In this document: positions 42,379 to 51,616 of the stretch, piece after piece
Numbering within the stretch: position 1 is the first letter of the stretch
How the letters are laid out: every line of letters starts with the position of its first letter
Assembly (NCBI GenBank): GCA_036553725.1
Contig: DATBOO010000163.1
Location: forward strand, 1-58,513
Reading direction: 5' to 3'
Length of the DNA stretch: 58,513 nucleotides
DNA from: Bog-756 sp036553725
GTDB taxonomy: Bacteria > Actinomycetota > Acidimicrobiia > Acidimicrobiales > RAAP-2
Program-made: the position numbers and the translations under genes
Notes under the pieces: generated by a model
Database searches by the model: none
Seen by the model: the letters and a program-made list of their open reading frames with translations, nothing else
What the model was told of the DNA's origin: nothing

Positions 42379-44040
42379 TCAACCGTGGATGAGACGCCAC
42401 CACCACGATGGCTCCGGCACCGTGGTGGCCAGCGCCAGGGGCACCATCTGCACCTGGCTCCCCAGCGCGAACGAGGCGGTTCCCACCCGGCGGCCCCCAG
42501 ATCCCCCTGCGGGCACCGAGGAGAGCTTGCTCGCGGCCGCCACCCGTTGGCCGGGCCACGCGACGAGGAATGCCCCCTTGGACGTGATGACCTCCACCCG
42601 GTGCCGCTGCCCGCCCCACGTGGCCGTAACCGTTCCCACCGCCTGTCCCGCCGAGGCCACGGACACCGGAACGATCGCCGCCCCGGTGGCCGTGAGCAAC
42701 CCGTCGGACGCGGGTCGGGTGAACTTGAGCGGGTCGACCACCGGCAGGTCGTCCACCGGGATGGTGGTGGTCGTGGTGGTGGGCGGAGGCGGAATGGTGG
42801 TGGTCGTGGGAGGGGGCGGCGTGGTGGTCGGCGGAGGGGGTGCCGCCCCGGGCGCGGGAGGCGCGGTGGTCGGGGGTGGGGCGGGGGTGGTGGTGGTGGG
42901 CGGAGGCGGGGGCGCAGTAGTGGGCGGGGGCTTGGGGAGGGTCGGTGGCGGTACCGGCTGCCCCAGGACCGCCACCAGCACGGTGACCGTCCGTCCCTGG
43001 ACCACCCGGTTGCCAGCCAGCACCATGCAACCACCGGCCTTGGTGGTGTAGCCCGACTTGACGCCGACGACACCGTTGGACCCGATCTCCGACACGACAT
43101 TGGGGAGTGTCCCGACCAAGGGCAGGGTGACCGACTTCATGGCCACCACCTCGGCGAAGGTGGGGTCGCTCATCCCGGCCGCCGCCATCCGCAGGCAGTC
43201 GGCCGCCGTCGACACCGAGCGTGGGTCGTAACCGCTGGCGTCGACGTAGTGGGTCGAAGTGGCCCCGAGCGACTGGGCCAGCGCGTTCATCTTGGCCACG
43301 AACGGAGCCTGGCTCCCGGCGTCCCAGGCGGCCAGCGCATAGGCGATGTTGTTGGCCGACTGGGTGAGGAGCGCCTCGAGCATCTGGCGCTCGGTCAGTA
43401 CTTCGCCGGTGCGGACGGCCACGGTGGACTGGTCATTGTGCAACTCGGTGTTGTACTCGGACACATCGTCGGCCGTGATGGTGACCATGGGTCCGTTGCC
43501 ACCGGCGGCGATCGGATGATCGCGGAGGACGACCACGGCGTTGGCCATCTTGGTCAGGGACGCAATTGGCACCGGCGTCTCGGGCCCGGACTGCTGGGAG
43601 TAGCCGAGGGATGGAACCGACACCGCCCCCTGCCCCTTGGCCGGCCAGGGAAGGGCCGGTTGGGCCCCGCCCACCGAGAGGGAAGAGGGAAGGTCCGTGA
43701 GCAGGGCCGGTCGGGCCAGCGGCCGGGTGATGCGTTGGGCGCCGAACCATCCGGCCGCGGCCAGGATGACCGCCAGAACCAGGGCCAGGGCCAATTCCAG
43801 CCGTCGATTGGCCCGACGCCTCTCGGCCCTCCGCTCGGCCCGGCGTCCGGTACGTGGTCGGCGGGCCGCCTCGTCCGGCCCGTCCGGGGCCGCGCCTTCG
43901 ATGGTCGCAGGTTCCGGCTCGACCCGGTCGACCGGCGGCGCGGTGATGTCTATGGGGGCCGGCGGGGTCAGGGGCAGGGCTTCGCCACCGGCCGCCGACG
44001 CGGTGACGACGACCGGGGATTCTCCCGACGGCACGGACAC
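42379..44040 (-). CDS. D-alanyl-D-alanine carboxypeptidase (PBP5-like) with Pro/Thr linker
   Basis: A 553-aa membrane-anchored serine peptidase that trims peptidoglycan stem peptides. Cytoplasmic residues 1-80 are rich in Pro, then Arg; one membrane segment at 81-98; catalytic domain with S161-x-x-K164 (SLTK), S228-A-N230 and K328-S-G330. Residues 362-428 are a linker of PPPPTTTT-like repeats, leading to a C-terminal beta-rich domain (about 440-530). The anchor is N-terminal, unlike the C-terminal amphipathic helix of E. coli PBP5. GTG start, 59 nt after ftsK. Confidence 0.92.
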   Translation of the reverse strand: MSVPSGESPVVVTASAAGGEALPLTPPAPIDITAPPVDRVEPEPATIEGAAPDGPDEAARRPRTGRRAERRAERRRANRRLELALALVLAVILAAAGWFGAQRITRPLARPALLTDLPSSLSVGGAQPALPWPAKGQGAVSVPSLGYSQQSGPETPVPIASLTKMANAVVVLRDHPIAAGGNGPMVTITADDVSEYNTELHNDQSTVAVRTGEVLTERQMLEALLTQSANNIAYALAAWDAGSQAPFVAKMNALAQSLGATSTHYVDASGYDPRSVSTAADCLRMAAAGMSDPTFAEVVAMKSVTLPLVGTLPNVVSEIGSNGVVGVKSGYTTKAGGCMVLAGNRVVQGRTVTVLVAVLGQPVPPPTLPKPPPTTAPPPPPTTTTPAPPPTTAPPAPGAAPPPPTTTPPPPTTTTIPPPPTTTTTTIPVDDLPVVDPLKFTRPASDGLLTATGAAIVPVSVASAGQAVGTVTATWGGQRHRVEVITSKGAFLVAWPGQRVAAASKLSSVPAGGSGGRRVGTASFALGSQVQMVPLALATTVPEPSWWWRLIHG

Positions 44041-44099
44041 GAGGTCGGCGTCTCGCGGCGCGTGCGGTCCGGCATCGGGTTCCTCCGAGGTCCGGTCGT

Positions 44100-46601
44100 T
44101 CAGCGGGCGTCCAATTCCTCGGGTGTCATCAGGACGGCACGGGCTTTGGATCCCTCCGAGGGGCCGACGACACCCCTACGCTCCATGAGGTCCATCAACC
44201 GCCCGGCACGGGCGAAGCCGACCCGCAACTTGCGCTGGAGCATCGAGGTGGAACCCAGCTGGGACCGGACCACCAGGTCCATGGCCTGGTCGAGGAGGTC
44301 GTCGTCACCGTCCTCGCCGCCCGGGGCCTGCCCCTCCCTGCCGACCACCTCCTCGATGCCGGCCACGACCTCCATGGGTCGTTGCCGCTTCCAGTGGGCG
44401 ACGACGGCGCGCACCTCCTCCTCGCTGACCCACGGGCCCTGCAGGCGCTGCGGGTTCGACGAGGACGCGGTCAGGAGCAGCATGTCGCCCATCCCGATCA
44501 GCCGTTCGGCCCCGGGCTGGTCGAGGATCACCCGGCTGTCTGCCAACGACGAGACCGAGAAGGCCATCCGGGAGGGGATGTTGGCCTTGATGACCCCGGT
44601 GATCACGTCGACCGAGGGCCGCTGGGTGGCCAGCACCAGGTGGATCCCGACCGCCCGGGCCATCTGGGCGATCCGGCACACGGACTCCTCGACGCCCCTG
44701 GCCGCCACCATCATCAGGTCGTTCAACTCGTCCACCACGATGAGGATGAAGGGCAGTCGGTGGAATCGGGGCTCGACCTCTTGGTCGTGCCCGTCCTCGT
44801 CGCCGTCGGTCTCCGGTCCCGTGCCGCGCATCCGGAACTGGTAGTCCTCTTCGAACTGGGCCAGGTGGCCGTCGTCGAAGCCGGCGTTGTACCCGGTGAT
44901 GTCCCGCATCCCGACCTCGGCCAGCAGGTCGTAACGCCGCTCCATCTCGGTGACTGCCCAGCTGAGCGCATTGGCCGCCTTCTTGGGGTCGACGACCACC
45001 TGGGTCAGCAGGTGGGGAAGGTCGTTGTACTGGCCCAACTCCACCCGCTTGGGGTCAACCAGGATGAGGCGGACCTGGTCGGGTGTGGCACGGCTCAGAA
45101 TCGACGTGAGCACCGAGTTGATGCACGAGGACTTGCCCGATCCGGTGGCCCCCGAGACCAGCACGTGGGGCATCTCGGCCAGGTTGACCATCACCGCACG
45201 ACCGGCGATGTCCCGGCCCAGGGCCACCTCGAGGGGATGTTCGGCGCCGGCGGCCTCGGTGGAGGCCAGGATGTCGCCGAGGGCGACCAGCTGCCGGTGG
45301 CGGTTGGGCACCTCCACGCCGATGGCCGACTTGCCCGGGATCGGGGCCAGGATACGGACGTCGGGTGACGCCATGGCGTAGGCGATGTCCTTGGACAACG
45401 AGGTCACCCGGGCCACCTTGACGCCGGCGCCCAGCTCCAACTCGTACCGGGTCACCGAAGGGCCGACGGTGCGGCCCACCAGGCGGGTGTCCACCCCGTG
45501 CGCAGCCAGGGCGGTGACCAGGGCGGCGCCGGCGGCGTCGACCTCCCGCGCATCGACGGCCTGGGGCTTGGCCCGCTTCAGCAGATTGGCAGGAGGCAAG
45601 CGCCAGTCGCCCACCGTCGGGCCCAGCCTCATCTCCAGCTGCGATCCATTGACCGCCCGGGCGGCCTTCCCGGCGACGACCCCGGACGGGCCCGGACCGG
45701 AGTCGACGGGCTCGTCGGCCGCCTGCGGCACCACGGCCGGCTCCTCGTACTCCTCCGCCTCCTCCTCTTCCTCGTCGGCTTCCTCGTCGGTGGCGAGCGC
45801 CCGCCCGAAGGGATCGGTCGGGTCGTCCTCCTCCGCCTCGCCCTCGTCGTCGTCGACTCCCCCCCGGGCCACGGACGCCGACCACCGTGCCGCCCGGGCC
45901 ACGGCACCCGCCGCCGAGCTGACCGGAACGCCGGTGAACACCACCATGGCCACCACCAGGAGCGCAGCCAGCACGGTCGCAGCCCCGAATCCCCCGAGGG
46001 CGGATCGGAGCGGGTTGCTGACCAGGGCTCCCACCCACCCTCCGGCCGAGGACAGGGACGCCGTCGATGCCCGCAACCCAGGTGAGCCCCCGGCCAGCGC
46101 GGCCATGCCGGCCACGGACAGCAGCGTGAGGGAGGCCCCGATCACCGCTCGGGCTGGCTCGGGGGTAGCCCGTTCCTCTTCGTCAGCGCCGTCGCGCCCC
46201 ACCAGGAGGAGGATCCCCACGGCCGCGGCCACCGGCGGCACCAGAAACCTGCCCCAGCCGAGGAGGTCACCGACGGCGACCCGGCCGCCGTGTCCCGCCG
46301 GGCCCAGCGAACCGGCGTAGAAGGCCACGGCCGCCAGGAGGCCCAGGGTGACCAGGACCACGCCCCACAGGTCGGTGGCGTGTCCGGCAATCACCGCCCA
46401 CATCGAGGCCAGGAGGCCCGGCTCGTGCCGCCTCCCCGCGTGGCGAGACGACCTCGCGCCCTTGCCCCGGCGGGCGGCGGCCCGCCTGGCGGATGCCGAG
46501 GACTTGGGGCGCGATCGAGACAGGGGCGTCGGCCTACGCCCCGACCGCGCACCCCCGGATCGACCTGCCCGGCGCTTGGTGGCGGTCGTCACAGTGGACA
46601 A
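44100..46601 (-). CDS. ftsK: DNA translocase FtsK/SpoIIIE
   Basis: An 833-aa chromosome pump at the septum. A basic tail (1-60) and four membrane segments (about 78-97, 113-134, 152-170, 205-224) are followed by a Glu-rich acidic linker (about 250-290). The motor domain has Walker A GATGSGKS (484-491), Walker B in FILIVVDELNDLMMVAARG, and QRPSVDVITG; the C-terminal gamma winged helix (TSMLQRKLRVGFARAGRLMD) reads KOPS-like DNA sites. The TTG start has GGGAG at 7 nt. Upstream is RNase J. Confidence 0.96.
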   Translation of the reverse strand: MSTVTTATKRRAGRSGGARSGRRPTPLSRSRPKSSASARRAAARRGKGARSSRHAGRRHEPGLLASMWAVIAGHATDLWGVVLVTLGLLAAVAFYAGSLGPAGHGGRVAVGDLLGWGRFLVPPVAAAVGILLLVGRDGADEEERATPEPARAVIGASLTLLSVAGMAALAGGSPGLRASTASLSSAGGWVGALVSNPLRSALGGFGAATVLAALLVVAMVVFTGVPVSSAAGAVARAARWSASVARGGVDDDEGEAEEDDPTDPFGRALATDEEADEEEEEAEEYEEPAVVPQAADEPVDSGPGPSGVVAGKAARAVNGSQLEMRLGPTVGDWRLPPANLLKRAKPQAVDAREVDAAGAALVTALAAHGVDTRLVGRTVGPSVTRYELELGAGVKVARVTSLSKDIAYAMASPDVRILAPIPGKSAIGVEVPNRHRQLVALGDILASTEAAGAEHPLEVALGRDIAGRAVMVNLAEMPHVLVSGATGSGKSSCINSVLTSILSRATPDQVRLILVDPKRVELGQYNDLPHLLTQVVVDPKKAANALSWAVTEMERRYDLLAEVGMRDITGYNAGFDDGHLAQFEEDYQFRMRGTGPETDGDEDGHDQEVEPRFHRLPFILIVVDELNDLMMVAARGVEESVCRIAQMARAVGIHLVLATQRPSVDVITGVIKANIPSRMAFSVSSLADSRVILDQPGAERLIGMGDMLLLTASSSNPQRLQGPWVSEEEVRAVVAHWKRQRPMEVVAGIEEVVGREGQAPGGEDGDDDLLDQAMDLVVRSQLGSTSMLQRKLRVGFARAGRLMDLMERRGVVGPSEGSKARAVLMTPEELDAR

Positions 46602-46655
46602 CAGGGTACTCCCGCCCTGTCGCCATCATGGGGACACCAGGGCCGGAATCGCCCC

Positions 46656-48548
46656 TCAGACGGTGACGATCACCGGCACGATCATCGGGCGCTGCCGGGT
46701 CCGGTCACCCACCAGGCGACCCAGGGCCTTGCGGGCCACCCGGTTGAGCGTCTCGTGGTCGTGGCTCCCGTTGCCCAGCGCCTGCTCGAGCGCCTTGGTC
46801 ACCGCGATTCTCGCCTCGTCGAGCAGCACGTCGGTGTCCTCGTCGTATGCCCACCCCCGGGTCACGATCTGCGGGGTCCCCACGACTTCCGCCCGCTTGA
46901 GGTCGACGGTGGCCACGGCCATCACGACCCCCTCCTCGGCCAGGACCATCCGGTCCCGCAGCACGCCGTGTCCGATGTCGCCGACCGAGCTGCCGTCCAC
47001 GAAGAGGTATCCCCCCGGGACAGAGCCGTCGCGGTGGAGTCCGGACCCGTCCAGGCGCACGGCGTCACCGTCCTCGCACAGGACGACGCGATCGTCGGTG
47101 ATGCCCATGGAGGCCGCCAATCGAACGTGATTGGCCATGTGGCGGTACTCGCCGTGCACGGGGATGAAGAACTCCGGCCTGGTCACCGACATCAGCATGG
47201 CCAGCTCGCCCTGGCGGGCGTGGCCGCTCACGTGCACGGAGTCCACCCCGGAGTGGATGACCTCGACGCCGCGCCGGTGGAGGCTGTCGATGACCCGGCC
47301 CACGGACCACTCGTTGCCAGGGATGGGATGGGCGCTGATCACCACCACGTCGCCCTCGCGGACCCGGAAGAAGCGGTTCTCGCCGGCGGCCAGTCGTGAC
47401 AGCGCCGACATGGGCTCCCCCTGCGACCCGGTGGAGATGACGCACACCTGGCCCGGCTCGAACCGGTCCACCTCCTCGATGTCCACCAGGGACCGGTCGG
47501 GGATGTGCAGAAGGCCGAGCCGACGGGCCAGGGCCACGTTCTTCTGCATCGACCGGCCCAGCGTGGCCACCGACCGCCCGCCGGCGATGGCCGCGTCGGC
47601 GACCTGCTGGACACGGTGGATGTGGCTGGCAAAGCAGGTGACGATGAACCGCCGTTCGGGTCGGGCCAGGAAGACCTTGCGCAGCGTCTCCCCCACCGTG
47701 GACTCCGAAGGCGTGAACCCTGGCTCCTCGGCGTTGGTCGAATCGGCCAGGAGCAGGCGTATCCCCTGGTCGGAGGCCAGGGCGCCCATCCGGGCCAGGT
47801 CGGTGCGCCGGCCGTCGACCGGGTGCAGATCGATCTTGAAGTCGCCGGAGTGGAGGATGATCCCCTGGGGGGTGTGGAAGGCGGTGGCGAAGGCATGTGG
47901 CACCGAGTGGGTCACCGGGATGAACTCCACGTCGCAGGGCCCGATGCGCCGCCTCTCGCCGTCCCGGACCGGGATGAATTGGGCACGCTCGGCCATGCCG
48001 GCCTCGTCCACCCGGTTGCGGGCCATCGCCAGGGTCAGCTCGGACCCGTAGACCGCCACCGGGAAGTCGCGGAGGAGGTAGGCCAACCCACCGGTATGGT
48101 CCTCGTGCCCGTGGGTGAGGATGACGGCGTCGACCCGATCGGCATTCTCACGCAGGTAGGTGAAGTCGGGAAGCACGAGGTCGACCCCCGGCATGTCGGG
48201 GTCGGGGAACATGATCCCCACGTCGAGCACGATGATCCGGCCTTCGACCTCGATGCACGCGCAGTTCCGCCCGATCTCGCCCAGTCCGCCCAAGAACACC
48301 ACCCTGACCGCTCCGGCACCCCCGCCCGACGGCCGCACCGGTCGCTTTCCGGCCTTGGCCACCTTCGCCGTCTTCGCCGTTTTCACCGGCTGCGTCTTGG
48401 CCGCGCCGACCGTCGTGCCGGCGTTTCCGGCCTTTCGGGCCTTCGTGGGCTTGCCCGCGCCCTGGCGGCTCTTGCCGGTGGCATTCCCCTCTCCCGCCGC
48501 CTGGCCCGGGCGACCGGTCGGACGACGGGGTCCTCCGGGCTCAGCCAA
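46656..48548 (-). CDS. rnj: Ribonuclease J
   Basis: A 630-aa metallo-beta-lactamase nuclease for mRNA decay and rRNA maturation. Metal site HGHEDH at residues 146-151, with GGLGEIGRNCACIEVEGRII before it, SGDFKIDLHPVDG, and the beta-CASP part FASHIHRVQQVADAA and SAHPIPGNEW. The first 78 residues are a basic Lys/Ala/Gly/Thr-rich tail (KTAKTAKVAKAGK), longer than in Firmicutes but usual in actinobacteria. The TTG start overlaps dapA by 8 nt. dapA-rnj is a conserved actinobacterial pair. Confidence 0.95.
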   Translation of the reverse strand: MAEPGGPRRPTGRPGQAAGEGNATGKSRQGAGKPTKARKAGNAGTTVGAAKTQPVKTAKTAKVAKAGKRPVRPSGGGAGAVRVVFLGGLGEIGRNCACIEVEGRIIVLDVGIMFPDPDMPGVDLVLPDFTYLRENADRVDAVILTHGHEDHTGGLAYLLRDFPVAVYGSELTLAMARNRVDEAGMAERAQFIPVRDGERRRIGPCDVEFIPVTHSVPHAFATAFHTPQGIILHSGDFKIDLHPVDGRRTDLARMGALASDQGIRLLLADSTNAEEPGFTPSESTVGETLRKVFLARPERRFIVTCFASHIHRVQQVADAAIAGGRSVATLGRSMQKNVALARRLGLLHIPDRSLVDIEEVDRFEPGQVCVISTGSQGEPMSALSRLAAGENRFFRVREGDVVVISAHPIPGNEWSVGRVIDSLHRRGVEVIHSGVDSVHVSGHARQGELAMLMSVTRPEFFIPVHGEYRHMANHVRLAASMGITDDRVVLCEDGDAVRLDGSGLHRDGSVPGGYLFVDGSSVGDIGHGVLRDRMVLAEEGVVMAVATVDLKRAEVVGTPQIVTRGWAYDEDTDVLLDEARIAVTKALEQALGNGSHDHETLNRVARKALGRLVGDRTRQRPMIVPVIVTV

Positions 48549-49449
48549 CCGACTGGTGGGCCGGGCTCAGCCGGCTCAGTCCTGAGATGACCGCCCGTGC
48601 CTGGTCGTCGAGCGCCTCGGGCGCCGGAACGTTGGGGAGGCGGCACTGCCCGACAGGCAGCCCGAGGGCCCGGCAGGCCGCCTTGGCCGGGACCGGGTTG
48701 GGAAACTCGTCGCTGGACTCGAACCGGTACGACTCGGCCAGGTGCTGATTGATGGTCATGGCGCGATCGACGTCGCCGGAACGGTGGCAACTGAGCATCT
48801 CGGCCAACAGCCTTCCCGCCCAGTGCGCGGCGACGCTGACCACCCCGGCCCCACCGATCGAAGCAAAAGGCAGGGCCAGCGGATCATCACCGCTGTAGAC
48901 GTCGAACCCCTCAGGGCTCTCGGCGACCACCACCGCCGCCCCGGCCACGTCGCCCGTGGAGTCCTTCACTCCCACGATGGTGGGAACGTCACGGGCCAGC
49001 TCGAGGGTCAGCCGGGTACCGATCCGCCGCCCGGTCCGCACCGGGATGTCATAGAGGAGCACCGGGAGGTCGGAAGCGGCGGCAATCGCCCGGAAGTGGG
49101 CCGAGAGCCCGGCCGGCGACGGCCGGTTGTAGTACGGAGTTACCGCCAGCACGCCGTGGACCCCACACGCCGTGGCCTGCTCGGTCAGCCGGACGGAGTG
49201 GGCCGTGTCATTGGTGCCGGTCGACGCGATGACGGGAATGTCGACCACGGCGACGACGGCCCGGAACAGATCCATCCGCTCGTCGTCGGTGAGCACGGGG
49301 CCCTCCCCGGTGGTGCCGGCCACGACCAGCCCGTCACTGCCGGAGGCAGCCAGGTGACCGGCCAGCGTGGCGGCCCCGTCGAGGTCCAAGGCGCCGTCGC
49401 CGTCGAACGGCGTGACCATGGCCGTGATCACCGATCCGAAGCGCGGCAT
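48541..49449 (-). CDS. dapA: 4-hydroxy-tetrahydrodipicolinate synthase
   Basis: A 302-aa aldolase-type TIM barrel that starts the DAP/lysine branch from pyruvate and aspartate semialdehyde. AMVTPFDGDGALDLDG, VAGTTGEGPVLTDDE, VTPYYNRPS (catalytic Tyr), and the Schiff-base lysine in IVGVKDSTGD. The ATG has TGAGGG upstream. Separated by 124 nt from the diiron gene. Confidence 0.95.
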   Translation of the reverse strand: MPRFGSVITAMVTPFDGDGALDLDGAATLAGHLAASGSDGLVVAGTTGEGPVLTDDERMDLFRAVVAVVDIPVIASTGTNDTAHSVRLTEQATACGVHGVLAVTPYYNRPSPAGLSAHFRAIAAASDLPVLLYDIPVRTGRRIGTRLTLELARDVPTIVGVKDSTGDVAGAAVVVAESPEGFDVYSGDDPLALPFASIGGAGVVSVAAHWAGRLLAEMLSCHRSGDVDRAMTINQHLAESYRFESSDEFPNPVPAKAACRALGLPVGQCRLPNVPAPEALDDQARAVISGLSRLSPAHQSVG

Positions 49450-49573
49450 CTGCCCTCAGCCCCCCGAACGGGGCGATGGGGTCATGGAAGGGGTCATGAA
49501 TGGGCAGGCTACCAGCAGCCGTCGGCCCGTCCCGTCTCGGGTACGAGCGGGCGCGGCCCTCGCTACGGGGCCT

Positions 49574-50707
49574 TCAGGAGGCGATCCGGTCCTTCGGGGG
49601 CACCGAGGCCATGGCGTCGTACTCCTCGGTGGTGTCGACCCAGGACTCGAACTCGATCACGCCCAGCTCGGTGAACTTGGTCCGGAGCCAGCCGTCGGCG
49701 GCGTCCAGCAGGCCCAGCTTCTTGCAATTGGGAACGATCTTGGAGAACAGGAGCGCCTGGAACTCGCCCCGCTCCGGTGCCTGTTGCACCACGGGGACGA
49801 TGGCCTTGGGGTCGACGCCCATCCGGTCCCAGACCTCTTGCTGGAGGAACCGGTCCCGCATCCGCACGGCGGCCTCGAAGGCGAACTCCTGGCGCTCGCG
49901 CAACTCCGCCGAGCTCAGTCCCTCGTAGTACTCCTGCAGGCTCAGGACGCCGAAGGCGACATGACGGGCCTCGTCGGCCATCACGTAGCGGAGCAGCTGC
50001 TTGAGCAGCGGATCGGCGGTCATCTGGTGCATGAAGCCGAAGGCGGCCAGGGCCAGGCCCTCGACCATGATCTGCATTCCCAGGTAGGTCAGGTCCCACC
50101 GCGAGTCGGCGATGATGTCGTCGAGGAGCATGCGCAGATGGGCGTTGACCGGGTAGTGGCCCGAGAGCTTCTCGTCGAGGTACTTGCCGAACACCTCGAC
50201 GTGACGGGCTTCGTCCATCACCTGGGTCGAGGCGTAGTACTTGGCGTCGATCCACGGCACCGACTCCACGATCTTGGCCGTACAGATGAGGGCGCCCTGC
50301 TCGCCGTGGAGGAACTGCGACAGCGTCCAGTTCTGGCTCTCGACCCCGAACTGCACCCACTCCTTGTCCCCCCACTTCTCCACCGGGGTACCGGTGAGGT
50401 CGAACCCGGCCCCGAATCCGCCGGTGGCCTCTGCCTGGTCCCTGACCAGCTTCTCCTGGTCGACATCGATCTCCCACGGGAGGTCGGTCTCGCCGTTCCA
50501 TTGAGCGCCCTTGGCCTTCTCATAGAGCTTGTTGAGCTTGGGCCGGGAGCCCTTCTCGTAGTCCCAGGTGAAGATGGAGTCGTACTCGGAGTGGACGACA
50601 TGGCGCCCGTCGGCTTCCTCGGTGCCGACCACCGACAGGATCGTCTCGAAGTCGTCGATCTCGGCTCGGCCGATGATGTCCTCGGTGCTGCTCATCTCGG
50701 TGGTCAT
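49574..50707 (-). CDS. Ferritin-like diiron protein
   Basis: A 377-aa protein with a carboxylate-bridged diiron four-helix bundle. Ligands: E136 (FLHGEQGAL), E166 and H169 (VMDEARHVEVF), E216 (IMVEGLALAAF), and E246 and H249 (MADEARHVAFG). Such proteins include acyl-ACP desaturases, AurF-type N-oxygenases and R2-like oxidases, but none of their specific signatures is clear. It lacks a targeting signal. The ATG at 50707 follows AAGGGAG at 7 nt and overlaps the TetR stop as ATGA, so the regulator just upstream probably controls this gene. Substrate unknown. Confidence 0.85.
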   Translation of the reverse strand: MTTEMSSTEDIIGRAEIDDFETILSVVGTEEADGRHVVHSEYDSIFTWDYEKGSRPKLNKLYEKAKGAQWNGETDLPWEIDVDQEKLVRDQAEATGGFGAGFDLTGTPVEKWGDKEWVQFGVESQNWTLSQFLHGEQGALICTAKIVESVPWIDAKYYASTQVMDEARHVEVFGKYLDEKLSGHYPVNAHLRMLLDDIIADSRWDLTYLGMQIMVEGLALAAFGFMHQMTADPLLKQLLRYVMADEARHVAFGVLSLQEYYEGLSSAELRERQEFAFEAAVRMRDRFLQQEVWDRMGVDPKAIVPVVQQAPERGEFQALLFSKIVPNCKKLGLLDAADGWLRTKFTELGVIEFESWVDTTEEYDAMASVPPKDRIAS

Positions 50708-51579
50708 GGCATGGCTCCCTTCGAAAGCGCGGTGGCAGTGGAATGCTCGTACGGGTGCTGGTCGGTGGACGGGTGCTGGTCGCAGGACTGGTGCTGGTCG
50801 GGGGACGGACGGCTCGTGCGGGCCGACCCCGAGGAGAGTAGGGCGGGCGGGTCTGGCGGTGCCTGTTGCGACCCGAACGGGGTGATGTCGATCACGGTCG
50901 GGGTCCCGGCGTCGTGGAGGGAGCGGATCCCCGGCAGTACGAAAGTGGTCACCAGGTGGGCGGTCTGGGCGGGCTCGGTGAGATCCATGCGGTCCGAAGG
51001 GGCGATGGCATAGGAGAGCACGATGCGGGTGGCCCACTCGGTCACCCGTTCGGCTTCCTTCGGGCTCATCCACCGGGCCAGGAAGGGCGCCGTGAAGTGG
51101 GAGGCGGCCACCAACAGCCGGTCGGACTCGTCAAAGGCCAGGTGCCCGAGGACCATCTCGGGCTCGTGCTCGACCAGATAGGCCAGGGCTGCGTGGTCCC
51201 GGAGGCGCGTCGACGCCTCCACGATGCCGCCGACCAGCGCCTCGGTGAGGTCCCCGGCTTCACCCAGCCGGACCCCGAGCGCCGAGAACAATCGGGCCAT
51301 CTCGGTGTCCACCACGGCTCCGAGGATCTCGTCCCTACCCCCGGGGAACACCCGGTAGACGGTGGCCCGGGACACTCCGGCCCGGCGGGCGATGTCGTCG
51401 ACCGTCGTCTTCGTGGTGCCGTGACGGGCCAGGCAGTCCAGGGTGGCATCGATGATCCGCACCCGGCGGGGGGACTCCGGAACCGTCCCCGGGGCCACGG
51501 CATCGGCCGCTCCGTCCACGACCCCGTCCACCACGGCCCCGTCCACGATGACCTGGAACGCGTTCCCCCGGGTTTGCAC
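50704..51579 (-). CDS. TetR-family regulator with repetitive C-terminal tail
   Basis: A 291-aa regulator. Helix-turn-helix near residues 40-85 (IIDATLDCLARHGTTKTTVD, RRAGVSRATVYRVFPGGRDE), a ligand domain, and a C-terminal tail of about 45 residues ending in three hexapeptides of the type S-x-D-Q-H-P. These come from three 18-bp DNA repeats (50753-50806). The first 33 residues are also non-conserved. The GTG at 51579 is chosen since a good promoter ends 7 nt before it. It overlaps the diiron gene by 4 nt, so they form an operon. Confidence 0.88.
   Translation of the reverse strand: MQTRGNAFQVIVDGAVVDGVVDGAADAVAPGTVPESPRRVRIIDATLDCLARHGTTKTTVDDIARRAGVSRATVYRVFPGGRDEILGAVVDTEMARLFSALGVRLGEAGDLTEALVGGIVEASTRLRDHAALAYLVEHEPEMVLGHLAFDESDRLLVAASHFTAPFLARWMSPKEAERVTEWATRIVLSYAIAPSDRMDLTEPAQTAHLVTTFVLPGIRSLHDAGTPTVIDITPFGSQQAPPDPPALLSSGSARTSRPSPDQHQSCDQHPSTDQHPYEHSTATALSKGAMP
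50753..50806. repeat. Three tandem 18-bp repeats inside the TetR gene
   Basis: Units at 50753, 50771 and 50789 with core GGTGCTGGTCG. Each encodes six residues on the minus strand (S-P/C/T-D-Q-H-Q/P). The copy number could vary without breaking the frame. Confidence 0.9.
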
Positions 51580-51586
51580 ACCTGAA

Positions 51587-51616
51587 ACGTTAGGTCGGTA
51601 TTTGTCTCATTGTCAA
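51587..51616 (-). promoter_or_regulatory. Putative promoter of the TetR-diiron operon (leaderless)
   Basis: TTGACA (51616-51611), an 18-bp spacer, TAACGT (51592-51587), then 7 nt to the GTG start. The -35 contains the stop codon of the upstream TetR gene. It is the best -35 match in the window. Confidence 0.6.

Noticed and set aside
42313..44844. A plus-strand frame of 843 codons with Gly/Arg repeats
   Set aside because: It is the antisense of the carboxypeptidase Pro/Thr linker and of ftsK; no own promoter or homology.
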